Assembly: GCF_020217485.1 (NCBI RefSeq)
Contig: NZ_JAEKMI010000007.1
Location: 124,001-188,000 of the forward strand
Length of the DNA stretch: 64,000 nt
DNA from: Mycobacterium sp. WUMAC-067
Lineage (GTDB): Bacteria > Actinomycetota > Actinomycetes > Mycobacteriales > Mycobacteriaceae
Direction: 5' to 3'
The translations under genes were made by a program, and so were the position numbers. Positions 36,577 through 47,517 of the stretch are shown in pieces (the stretch's first letter is position 1; every line of letters begins with the position of its first letter). The notes under the pieces were generated by a model, which made no database searches, was not told the DNA's origin, and saw only the letters and a list, made by a program, of their open reading frames with translations.

Positions 36577-37173
36577 ATGAACCTCGTAGCGGTGCTGCTG
36601 GCCGCGGCGCTGTGGATCGGTCCCGGTCCCTCGCTGACGCGACGGCGTGCCGGGATGCCGCTGCGCGGCGGCCGGGCGCGGGGGACCGCCGCGCGAACGG
36701 GCGGCCCGGACGCGCTGGCGGTCGCGTCCTGTCTCGACGTGCTGGCCGTGTGCCTGGGGGCGGGCATGGCGGTGTCGACCGCCGCGGCGGCCGCCGCGCC
36801 ATCCGCGCCGCCACAGCTGGCCCGCGTCCTGCGCCGGACCGCCGACCTGCTGGCGCTGGGCGCCGATCCCGCTGTGGCATGGGCGATTCCGTCGGACCTA
36901 CCGGCGAGCCCGGACGACACGCACGTCGACGCGCTGCTGCGGTTGGCGCGGCGCTCTGCGTCCTCGGGCGCGGCGCTGGCCGGTGGCGTCGCCGAGTTGG
37001 CCGACCAGTCCCGCCACGACGCCGCACACGCGGCCACCGCCGCCGCCGAGCGGGCCGGGGTGCTCATCGCCGGGCCGCTGGGCCTGTGCTTCTTGCCGGC
37101 GTTCGTCTGCTTGGGCATCGTCCCGGTGGTGGCGGGATTGGCCGGTGAGGTGCTGCAGTCGGGTCTGCTGTGA
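36577..37173 (+). CDS. tadC: Tad pilus inner-membrane platform protein TadC
   Basis: A 198-residue membrane protein, corresponding to Rv3657c. It carries a T2SS-F-like half: LDVLAVCLGAGMAVSTAAAA, then a soluble region, and a C-terminal hydrophobic segment (LGLCFLPAFVCLGIVPVVAG). The ATG at 36577 has a strong GAGGAGGAG site and is preferred; an in-frame ATG at 36526 overlaps the tadB stop (TGATG) and is a credible alternative. The gene is short compared with classical TadC (about 300 residues), as is usual in mycobacteria. Confidence 0.82.
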   Translation: MNLVAVLLAAALWIGPGPSLTRRRAGMPLRGGRARGTAARTGGPDALAVASCLDVLAVCLGAGMAVSTAAAAAAPSAPPQLARVLRRTADLLALGADPAVAWAIPSDLPASPDDTHVDALLRLARRSASSGAALAGGVAELADQSRHDAAHAATAAAERAGVLIAGPLGLCFLPAFVCLGIVPVVAGLAGEVLQSGLL

Positions 37174-37191
37174 AACGAAAGGAAGTCCTTG

Positions 37192-37392
37192 ATGATCAAC
37201 ATGTTTCGCGAATTCGCCGCGCGCGTGGTCGTGCTGGCGGCCGACGAGTCGGGCATGTCGACGGTCGAATACGCCATCGGCACGATAGCGGCGGCGGCGT
37301 TCGGCGCGGTGCTGTACGCGGTGGTCACCGGAGATTCCATCGTGTCGGCGCTGACCAACATCATCGGCCGTGCGCTCAACACCAAGGTGTAG
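37192..37392 (+). CDS. Flp-like pilin (DUF4244)
   Basis: A 66-residue protein. A short N-terminal leader ends in DESGMSTVEYAIGTIAAAAF, with a prepilin-like G-x-x-TVEYAI signature; cleavage after the glycine is expected, leaving a hydrophobic N-terminal helix. This is the DUF4244 type of small pilin found in actinobacterial tad loci (Rv3656c-like). The ATG at 37192 follows AAAGGAAG. It lies directly after tadC. No prepilin peptidase gene is present in the window, so processing would need an enzyme encoded elsewhere. Confidence 0.87.
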   Translation: MINMFREFAARVVVLAADESGMSTVEYAIGTIAAAAFGAVLYAVVTGDSIVSALTNIIGRALNTKV

Positions 37393-37427
37393 CCGGTAGT
37401 GCCGGCGCGAGCACCGTCGAGGCGGCG

Positions 37428-37718
37428 TTGGGCATCGCATCGCTCGTGGTGGTGCTGGTGCTGTGCCTGGCCGGCGTCAGCGCGGTTTCGATGCAGGTGC
37501 GCTGCATCGACGCCGCGCGCGAGGCCGCCCGACTGGCCGCTCGCGGCGACGAACGCTCCGCCGTGGCCGCCGCTCGCCGACTCGCCCCTGCCGGGTCGCG
37601 AATCGACCTGCACCGCGACGGCGACTTCCTGGTCGCCACCGTGGTCGCGCACTCGAAGTTGTTGCCCGCCAGTGTCATTGACGCAAAGGCGGTCGCCGCG
37701 GTCGAGCCGCCCCGATGA
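37428..37718 (+). CDS. TadE-like minor pseudopilin (start uncertain)
   Basis: Coding in this frame is clear: a prepilin-like hydrophobic segment (STVEAALGIASLVVVLVLCL) is followed by MQVRCIDAAREAARLAARGD, the classic TadE stretch. However, no ATG, GTG or TTG lies in frame between the end of the Flp gene and the start of that segment. The frame is open back to 37170, but that would wholly overlap the pilin gene. TTG at 37428 is given as the first in-frame start, but it would cut off the predicted processing site at about 37405-37425. A non-standard start or frameshift from the pilin gene is possible. Function: minor component of the Tad pilus. Confidence 0.7.
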   Translation: MGIASLVVVLVLCLAGVSAVSMQVRCIDAAREAARLAARGDERSAVAAARRLAPAGSRIDLHRDGDFLVATVVAHSKLLPASVIDAKAVAAVEPPR

Positions 37719-38052
37719 TCGGGGCTCGGCCACATTGGTCGCGGCCTGGATGGTCGTGGTGCTGCTATGGGCGACCGGCGTCGCCGCCTACCTCGGCTCG
37801 GCGGTGGTGGCCCGTCACCGCGCACAGGCGGCGGCCGACCTGGCCGCCCTGGCCGCGGCGGCGCGCCTGGCGTCCGGATCCGACGCGGCCTGCACCCACG
37901 CCGCGGTCGTCGCCCGCGCGATGCGGGTCGACGACATCGGCTGTGTGGTCGACGGTCTCGATGTCGTCATCACGGCGCGGGTGGCGGTCGTCGTCGCCGG
38001 TACGGCACGGGCCACCGCGCGGGCGGGGCCGGCGGTCGCAGGAAAGGACTAG
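37672..38052 (+). CDS. TadG-like helical membrane protein (Rv3654c-type)
   Basis: A protein of about 126 residues from GTG 37672 (a TTG at 37678 is equally possible). The motif DDRGSATLVAAWMVV starts a single N-terminal membrane segment (about 25-47), followed by VVARHRAQAAADLAALAAAA, the Helicase/secretion neighbourhood TadE-like signature, and a short beta-rich tail. It is the last gene of the tad-like cluster and overlaps the TadE-like gene in another frame. Rv3654c of M. tuberculosis is reported as a secreted virulence-associated protein, which makes secretion plausible here too. The 3' end overlaps the convergent sensor-protein gene by 4 bases. Confidence 0.7.
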   Translation: MSLTQRRSPRSSRPDDRGSATLVAAWMVVVLLWATGVAAYLGSAVVARHRAQAAADLAALAAAARLASGSDAACTHAAVVARAMRVDDIGCVVDGLDVVITARVAVVVAGTARATARAGPAVAGKD

Positions 38053-39074
38053 GGCGCTTGTGACAGCCCCGCGGCGACCAGCTCGTCATCGGTGGGCAAT
38101 CGCAGGGAGACCAGCCCCGCGTACGTATCCGGCTCCAGCTCCACCCGGTTGACGGTGATGTGCACCGGCACCCAGTCCCCGTCGTGCCCGGGCATGCGCA
38201 GCACCCGACTGGTGGCGCCCCCGTCGAATTCCCTTGTCATGGCGGTCATCACGTCCTGATCGTCGGGGTGAACGCGTGGCTTTCCCGTCTCGCTGCGTCG
38301 CCAGTCGTAAAAGGTGCAGGGCTCGTCGAGCCATTTCAACAGGGTCCAGTTGTTGAGGTCGATCAGCGCGCGGTGCACCCCGGCCTGGGCGAGGCCGCTG
38401 AGGATCCGTTGCGCCAGGTCGTCGGTCGACACCGCCGGGCCCTTCAGTTCGGACTGCCAGTTGATCGCTCGCGCCACCAAGTGCTCCCGGCCGTCGGGCC
38501 CCGGCTCCAAGATCGTGCGCGCGACGAAACCTATCCGGATCGCCTTGCCGCGCCAGTCGGTGAGATCCCAGGTGCTGCACAATGTTTGGTCGGGCTTGGC
38601 CTTGACCGCCATCGCGAGCACTTTGGTCTCGTTCGGGTTGAGTTCACGGGACGGGAGATCCTCGGCGAAGGCCCTGCCGAAGGTGACTTCGACTTCGGGG
38701 TTCTTGCCGCTGTTGATCAGCGATTCGCGGGTGTCGGTCGCCACACCCAGGGTCAGGTCCCACTTCAGCGGCCCCGGAATCGGGCGCTCGGGCGGGTCGA
38801 TGTCGGAGGGCCCGGTCCACACGTGCACGCCGTGGATGAGACCGTCGGACATCACCACCGGTTCGGTGCGAATGATGCGATCACGCTTGGGTGTGATGCT
38901 GGTCAGGCCCTGCCCGGTCTGCACCGATTCGGCGATCGCGGTTCGCACCGCGGCGAGATACGGGCTGCGGCGCAGGAAGGTGGCGATCGGGACGAGATTC
39001 TTCAGTTGGCGCCCCTGCGCCACAACGGTGGGATCCCCACCGAGCGTCTCCACGAGCAACCAGTCGTGGGCCAT
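38049..39074 (-). CDS. Tandem GAF/PAS-like sensor protein (Rv3651-type, DUF5593)
   Basis: A 341-residue protein starting MAHDWLLVETLGG, the same size as Rv3651. It has no catalytic or DNA-binding domain; from family knowledge it is a string of sensor-like (PAS/GAF-fold) domains. Motifs seen include TEPVVMSDGLIHGVHVW near the first domain's end and WTLLKWLDEPCTFYDW in the last. Paralogous proteins occur in mycobacteria. The ligand is unknown. The ATG at 39074 is used; an upstream in-frame extension overlaps the helicase region. It is convergent with the tad operon. Confidence 0.8.
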   Translation of the reverse strand: MAHDWLLVETLGGDPTVVAQGRQLKNLVPIATFLRRSPYLAAVRTAIAESVQTGQGLTSITPKRDRIIRTEPVVMSDGLIHGVHVWTGPSDIDPPERPIPGPLKWDLTLGVATDTRESLINSGKNPEVEVTFGRAFAEDLPSRELNPNETKVLAMAVKAKPDQTLCSTWDLTDWRGKAIRIGFVARTILEPGPDGREHLVARAINWQSELKGPAVSTDDLAQRILSGLAQAGVHRALIDLNNWTLLKWLDEPCTFYDWRRSETGKPRVHPDDQDVMTAMTREFDGGATSRVLRMPGHDGDWVPVHITVNRVELEPDTYAGLVSLRLPTDDELVAAGLSQAP

Positions 39075-39154
39075 GCGGCTGAGTTTACGGCGACGGGACG
39101 CGCCCGTGGGAGCGGGTGAACCGACGGGCGACCTCGCCGGCTCCGCCGGTTTGC

Positions 39155-41488
39155 TCAGCGTGACTCTCGCGCCAGCTCCGCGAGGACCAACCGCAGCACC
39201 TGCACCGCGCCGGCCTTGTCGAGCGGGTCGTTGCCGTTGCCGCACTTGGGGGACTGCACGCACGACGGGCACCCCCGCGGGCATTCGCACGCCTCGATGG
39301 CGCCGGCCGTCGCGCCGAGCCACGTGCGGGCCTTTCGAAAGCCCCGTTCGGCGAATCCCGCGCCGCCCGGATACCCGTCGTAGACGAAGACACTGGGCAG
39401 CCCGTCGGGCTCGGGTCCCACCGCGGTGGACAAGCCGCCGATGTCGCCGCGGTCGCAGCTGGCGACCAACGGCAGCAGCCCGATGGCCGCGTGCTCGGCC
39501 GCATGCAATGCCCCGGGAATCCGCGTGCCGTCAATACCGTTGCGCTGCAACGCATCCTCGGTGATGGTGTACATCACCGAGGTGGTGGCCAGCGTGTGCT
39601 CCGGCATGTCCAATTCGATGAAGTCGATCACCTCCCCGGAGAGCCGGCGGCGCAGATACCCCACCACCCGGTGCGTGACCCGAACCGGGACCAGCCCCAG
39701 CGTGACCGGACCGAAGGCCGAGCGCTCGCCGGTGCCGGTGACGGCGATGTCGGTGATCTCCCGCGCGAACGTCGCATAACCGGGGTCCTCGGCGTGGACG
39801 AAGGCGATGCCCTCCTCGGTGTCCAGCGAGTCCACCACGTAGCTGTCGCCTTGATGCAGGTACACCGCTCCCGGGTGCACCGAGACCGGTGCCTGGCCGA
39901 CGCCGGCGCTGCCCAGCAACCGCCCGGTGTCGGTCTCCACGATGACGATCTGCCCGCCCACCGAGCCCCGGATGTCCACCGCGGCATGCGGTTCCAGACC
40001 GGGCACCGGAAAGTACTTGCCGCTTCGCCGCCGCAGCAGCCCGTCATCGACCAGGCCGTCCGCCACGTCGGTGGCGCCGAGTTCGCGGACTTCGACCTCG
40101 TCCAGCGGCAGTTCGGTTGCCGCGCAAAGCAATTGCGGACTCAGGATGTACGGGTTCCCGGGGTCGATGACGACCCGCTCGACCGGCTTGTCCAGCAGCG
40201 CGGCCGGGTTGTGCACCAGATACGTGTCCAGCGGATCGTCACGGGCGATCAGCACCACCAGCGCCCCCTGGCCGCGCCGTCCGGAGCGGCCGGCCTGCTG
40301 CCAGAACGAGGCGACGGTGCCGGGAAAACCGGCGAGCACCACCGCGTCCAACCCGGCGATGTCGACGCCCAGCTCCAACGCATTGGTGGTGGCCAGGCCG
40401 CGCAACCGGCCCTCGGCCAGGGCACGCTCCAGCGCGGTGCGGTCCTCCGCGAGATACCCGGCCCGATACGACGCCACCGTCCGGGAAAGCTCCGGGGCGA
40501 TGTCGTCCAACCTCGCCTGGGCGCCCAGCGCGGTCAATTCCGCCGCGCGGCGCGACCGTACGAAGGTCAGGGTCTGGGCTCCCTCGGCGATCAGGTCGGC
40601 CATGACGCGCGCCGCCTCCGCACCCGCCGAGCGCCGCACCGGCGCGCCGTTCTCGCCAACCAGGTCGGCCCGCAGCGCGGGTTCCCACAGTGCCACGGTC
40701 CGCGCCCCCTGGGGTGAACCGTCTTCGGTGACCTCCTGAACCGGAAGCCCGATGAGCTCGGCGGCCGTCGCTCCCGGGGAATCCGTTGTCGCGCTGGCGA
40801 AGATCACCGTCGGCGCACTCGAATAGCGGGCGCACAACCGCAACAAGCGGCGCAGCACCATCGCCACATTGGAGCCGAACACCCCACGGTAGTAATGACA
40901 TTCGTCGACCACCACGAAGCGAAGACCCCGCAACAGGACGGCCCAGCGGGCATGGTTGCGCAGGATCGACACATGGATCATGTCGGGGTTGGAGAACAAC
41001 CAGCGGGAGCGCTCCCGCGCGAAGCGGCGCACCTCGGCGGGGCTGTCGCCGTCGTAGGCGGTGGGCGCCACCGCAAAACCGGGGTCATGCAGCCGCGGAA
41101 CCGCCGCGGTGAGTGCGTGCGCGGCCCGCAGCTGGTCATGCCCCAGGGCCTTGGTCGGCGACAGGTAGAGCACCCGGGCCCGCGGATCGGTCGCCAGCGC
41201 GTTGAGGACGGGGAGCTGATAGGCCAGCGACTTGCCGGACGCGGTGCCGGTGCTCACCACCACATGGCGGCCCGCGTAGGCCAGGTCCGCGGCCGCGAAC
41301 TGATGCGACCAGGGTGCGGCGATCCCGCGGTCGGCGAACGCCTTGACCACGTCGGGCTCGGCCCACGCCGGCCAATCGGCCGGCCGGCCGCCGCGCGGCG
41401 GCAGCTCGGCGACGTGGCGCAGCGGGCGTTCGTCCGTCGCGGTTCCGGCGAGCGCGGCGGCAAGCAGGTCACTGCCGAAACTCGCCAT
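39155..41488 (-). CDS. MrfA-like DEAD/DEAH-box helicase with C-terminal DUF1998
   Basis: A 777-residue superfamily 2 helicase, corresponding to Rv3649. Motif I is STGTASGKSLAYQLP, motif II VVDECHYYRG (DECH), motif III IFASATTDSPG, and motif VI QAGRSGRRGQGA. The C-terminal DUF1998 domain contains the four cysteines of CECPRGCPSC and KCGNGN, as in the Bacillus mitomycin-repair helicase MrfA. A role in DNA repair is inferred by homology. The ATG at 41488 (MASFGSDLL) is preferred to an in-frame ATG at 41608. The first 20 bases of the divergent cspA leader region lie beyond it. Confidence 0.9.
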   Translation of the reverse strand: MASFGSDLLAAALAGTATDERPLRHVAELPPRGGRPADWPAWAEPDVVKAFADRGIAAPWSHQFAAADLAYAGRHVVVSTGTASGKSLAYQLPVLNALATDPRARVLYLSPTKALGHDQLRAAHALTAAVPRLHDPGFAVAPTAYDGDSPAEVRRFARERSRWLFSNPDMIHVSILRNHARWAVLLRGLRFVVVDECHYYRGVFGSNVAMVLRRLLRLCARYSSAPTVIFASATTDSPGATAAELIGLPVQEVTEDGSPQGARTVALWEPALRADLVGENGAPVRRSAGAEAARVMADLIAEGAQTLTFVRSRRAAELTALGAQARLDDIAPELSRTVASYRAGYLAEDRTALERALAEGRLRGLATTNALELGVDIAGLDAVVLAGFPGTVASFWQQAGRSGRRGQGALVVLIARDDPLDTYLVHNPAALLDKPVERVVIDPGNPYILSPQLLCAATELPLDEVEVRELGATDVADGLVDDGLLRRRSGKYFPVPGLEPHAAVDIRGSVGGQIVIVETDTGRLLGSAGVGQAPVSVHPGAVYLHQGDSYVVDSLDTEEGIAFVHAEDPGYATFAREITDIAVTGTGERSAFGPVTLGLVPVRVTHRVVGYLRRRLSGEVIDFIELDMPEHTLATTSVMYTITEDALQRNGIDGTRIPGALHAAEHAAIGLLPLVASCDRGDIGGLSTAVGPEPDGLPSVFVYDGYPGGAGFAERGFRKARTWLGATAGAIEACECPRGCPSCVQSPKCGNGNDPLDKAGAVQVLRLVLAELARESR

Positions 41489-41707
41489 CTCACCCCGCTT
41501 CGCATCGCTGCCCGAATCGCACTTCACATCAGGCAAACACACAAGTCTGTCGCCGACGCGATGAACATGGTTGACTAATTGCGGTCGCAGCTTCTGTGTT
41601 CGTGTCAAACTTTCGCAGGATCGACGTTGCGGCCGCGGTTCCTGCGAGGTTAATCGGTCGGGTGAAGTTCCGGCGACTCAGCGAGGTATGGCGGTCGTAC
41701 CAGGCCC

Positions 41708-41730
41708 GGGGCATCGAAAGGCGATGCCCC
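41708..41730 (+). promoter_or_regulatory. Hairpin in the cspA leader
   Basis: GGGGCATCG (41708-41716) pairs perfectly with CGATGCCCC (41722-41730) around a five-base AAAGG loop, 30 bases before the cspA start codon. A stable element this close to the ribosome binding site (AAAAGGAAAG) could make cspA translation temperature-sensitive, as known for cold-shock leaders. Inference from structure only. Confidence 0.6.
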
Positions 41731-41759
41731 GCACCCAGAAGAAAAGGAAAGATCGAGAG

Positions 41760-41963
41760 ATGCCACAGGGAACTGTGAAGTGGTTCAACGCGGAGAAGGG
41801 CTTTGGGTTCATTGCCCCCGAAGACGGTTCCGCGGATGTGTTTGTCCACTACACGGAGATCCAGGGTTCGGGCTTCCGCACCCTCGAAGAGAACCAGAAG
41901 GTCGAGTTCGAAATCGGCCACAGCCCTAAGGGCCCCCAGGCCACCGGAGTCCGCTCCCTGTAG
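41760..41963 (+). CDS. cspA: Cold-shock protein CspA
   Basis: A 67-residue single cold-shock domain starting [18 protein letters not shown], with RNP1 (KGFGFIAP) and RNP2 (DVFVHYTEI) intact. It binds single-stranded RNA and DNA and acts as an RNA chaperone. Length and position match Rv3648c. A leader of about 180 bases from the divergent region separates it from the helicase; it contains a strong hairpin. An intrinsic-terminator-like hairpin follows the stop. Confidence 0.96.
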   Translation: MPQGTVKWFNAEKGFGFIAPEDGSADVFVHYTEIQGSGFRTLEENQKVEFEIGHSPKGPQATGVRSL

Positions 41964-41987
41964 AGGAGAGCAGACCTGAGACGGATA

Positions 41988-42026
41988 CCCCCCGTGCAGC
42001 CCCCAGCGGGCCCCGCCGGGGGGTTT
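41988..42026 (+). terminator. Terminator after cspA
   Basis: CCCCCCG at 41988-41994 pairs with CGGGGGG at 42017-42023, with additional GC pairing inside the loop, followed by TTTCCTCTTTG. This is a plausible rho-independent terminator 25 bases after the cspA stop. Confidence 0.7.
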
Positions 42027-42133
42027 CCTCTTTGTTTCGGTTTCTTTCGGCTTTTGCGCCACGTGGGTGCCCGCCGCCGCCGCGCCGGTCGCCTCAAGAC
42101 GCGGACGGGTGAGAGGGCCTACTGTCGGATGGC

Positions 42134-42733
42134 GTGAGCCAGCTTTCCTTCTTCACAGCGGAGTCGGTGCCGCCCGCGGTCGCCGATCTTTCCGGGGTGC
42201 TGGCGGCGTCCGGGCAGATCGTCACCGTCGGCGGTCCGGAGGCGCAGGGCGCGCGGCTGGCTCGGCTTTCCGTGGTCGTCGACGACGTATGGCGGGCCTC
42301 GGCGCTGGCGGACATGATCCGCGAGGCCGGGCTGGTGGCCGAGATCAGCCGGACCGACGAGGACACCCCGCTGGTGCGCACGGCGGTGGACCCGTCGCTG
42401 AGCACGCTGGCGGCCGAATGGACGCGCGGCGCGGTCAAGACCGTGCCGCCGCGCTGGCTGCCCGGGCCGCGGGAGCTGCGGGCGTGGACGCTGGCGGCCG
42501 GCAACCCGGAGGGCGAGCATTACCTGCTGGCGCTCGACCCGCACGCGCCCGACACTCACTCGCCGCTGGCGTCGGCGTTGATGCGCGTCGGGATCGCGCC
42601 CACCTTGATCGGCACCCGAGGCGGCCACCCGGCGCTGCGCATCACCGGCCGCCGCAGGCTATCGCGCCTGGTAGAGAACGTGGGGGAGCCGCCCGACGGC
42701 GCCGAGGCGCTGTCCCGGTGGCCGCGGGTTTAG
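42134..42733 (+). CDS. Conserved hypothetical protein (Rv3647c-type)
   Basis: A 199-residue cytosolic protein with no recognised catalytic motif. It starts with GTG at 42134 (VSQLSFFTAESV) and contains LARLSVVVDDVWRASALADM, a stretch reminiscent of a DNA-repair or replication accessory domain but not diagnostic. No membrane segment is present. It is conserved next to topA in mycobacteria. Co-transcription with topA is unlikely because 203 bases separate them. Confidence 0.7.
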   Translation: MSQLSFFTAESVPPAVADLSGVLAASGQIVTVGGPEAQGARLARLSVVVDDVWRASALADMIREAGLVAEISRTDEDTPLVRTAVDPSLSTLAAEWTRGAVKTVPPRWLPGPRELRAWTLAAGNPEGEHYLLALDPHAPDTHSPLASALMRVGIAPTLIGTRGGHPALRITGRRRLSRLVENVGEPPDGAEALSRWPRV

Positions 42734-42936
42734 CCGGCGGACAACGGGCGATTTTGCGCCGCGTTCTCGAGCGTCGGTTTGCGCAGGCCCGCCCGAGGGT
42801 GCGAAATTGTCAGGTGCCGCAGGGCGAAGGAACGGTCGCGTACCTGAATTTCACCGGAATTTTCGATGCCGACCTGTCATTCTTCCTGCAGGTGGTCTCG
42901 CAGGGGGGACCAATCAGGGATGGAGCGTAAGGGCAG

Positions 42937-45758
<2,822 letters not shown>

Positions 45759-45762
<4 letters not shown>

Positions 45763-47363
45763 CTGCTTGCGTCGCTGGAAACCTCTTGCGGCGCAACCAA
45801 TTCCGGGGCGGCCAGCTTCACCGGTCGGGCCAGCTGGGTGGGCGCCCTGCGGCCGCGCAGCTCGACCACCTCGCCGACATCCCAGCACAACGCCTCGGCG
45901 TCCAGCGCGCCGCTGACGGCGATCGCCGACGCGAGCACGTGGCCGGGCTCGAGTTTGGCCAGCTCGGTCAGCCGGGCGGCCTCGTTGACCGGGTCGCCGA
46001 TCACCGTGTACTCGAAGCGGGCCTGCGCACCGATGTGGCCGGCGATGGCCCGACCGGACGACACCCCGATGCCGAACTCCGCCGAGCCGATCACCGGGAG
46101 CAACTCGTCGTGCAATTCCCGGGCGGCGGCCAGCGCCCCGCCCGGTGAGTCGGGGTGCTCGATCGGCGCGCCGAAGATGGCCAGCGCCGCGTCACCCTGG
46201 AACTTGTTGACGAAACCGCCGTGGCGGCCAACGGTGTCCACCACCACCCGGAAGAACTCGTTGAGCAGGTGGACGACCTCGGCGGGCGGCCGGGTGGAAG
46301 CCAGCTGGGTGGAGCCGACCAGGTCGACGAACAGCACCGCGACGTCGCGCTCCTGGCCGCCCAGCTCGGTGCCGCGCTCCAGCGCGCGGCGGGCGACGTC
46401 CTCCCCGACGTAGCGGCCGAACAGGTCGCGTAGCCGCTGCCGCTCGGACAGGTCGCGCACCATGTCGTTGAAGCCCGCCTGCAGCAGGCCCAGCTCGCTG
46501 GCGTCGTAGATCTGCATGTGCGCGTTGTAGTTTCCGCGCTGCACCTCGCTCAAAGCCCAGCGCAGCTGGCGCAGGGGATCGGCGATCGACATGGCCACCA
46601 GCAGGGTGCTGATCAGCCCGACGCCCAGCGCGGTCAGCGCCAGTAACAGGATGGGGTTGAACAAGCTCTCCGGCGCGGCATGCAGCAGCGAGGCCTTGTC
46701 GGCGACCACGGCCAACACGATCGCCATCAGCGGCACCGCCGTCGAGAGCATCCAGGTCAGGATCTGGCGCAGGATGACGCCGGGCGCCTTGACGTTCTCC
46801 GGCACCCCGCTGCGCAGGGCGGCGACCGCCACCGGCCGCAGCACCCGCTCGGATTGCAGATAGCCGATGATCGCGGTGGCCGCGGCTCCCAGCGCGGTGG
46901 CGACCGAGACGACGGGCGCCGCGAACTTGGCCACCGACCAGCTGGCCACGATGAACACCACGCCGCCGATGCACCAGTACACGACGGTGCTCAGGGTGCG
47001 GTAGTACGGCATGCGCAGCGCGCGGCTGCGGGCGAGTTCGGTCGCGACCGGATCGGTCTCGGCGAGCATGTTGTCGCGGCGCTGCCAGCGGAAGACCGGC
47101 ATCAGCAGCTTGAGGTTGACCACGACGCCGACGAGGAACAGGACGACCAAGGAGGTCGCGAAGATCGCCAGGTTGAGCGTCGGCAGGTCCTGCAGTTCGA
47201 TGCGGTCCTGCGGTGGCAGGCCGTAGCGCAGGAAGCCGAGCACGAACAGCGCGCCGATGATGTCGGCCTGCAGCATGCTCAGCGCGAACAGCGGCCACGG
47301 GGTGCGCACCACCCATCGGACGAATGCGCTGATCCGCCCCGGTAGTGCCGCCGCCGATGTCAC
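45759..47363 (-). CDS. Class III adenylate cyclase with six-TM and HAMP domains (Rv3645-type)
   Basis: A 534-residue cyclase. Six membrane segments (about 20-300) are followed by a HAMP domain (about 275-335) and a class III catalytic domain (about 350-520). Metal-binding aspartates are in FVDLVGSTQLA and KFQGDAALAIFGAP (with the substrate-binding lysine), and the dimer-interface residues in VIGDPVNEAARL. All key residues are kept, so it is likely active. M. tuberculosis Rv3645 is a major cAMP producer affected by fatty acids. The start GTG at 47363 (VTSAAALPGR) is a choice; an in-frame ATG at 47447 would add 28 residues. It is divergent from the delta'-like gene. Confidence 0.92.
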
Positions 47364-47517
47364 GAACCCACCGTATCGGGCGGCGGCGACGTCCCGGAAA
47401 CTTAATAACGATCTCGGCAGGTCGCGCGGGGGCCCCGAGGGCCGCAAAGGTCACGGAATGGTCGCGGTACGGTAGCCGATCGGTATCTGTCGGCCTCGCT
47501 GTCTAGTGTTACCGGTG

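Noticed and set aside
42734..42936. A coding gene between the Rv3647c-type gene and topA
   Set aside because: The 203-base gap has no frame with a start, ribosome site and sensible translation; it is probably the topA promoter region.
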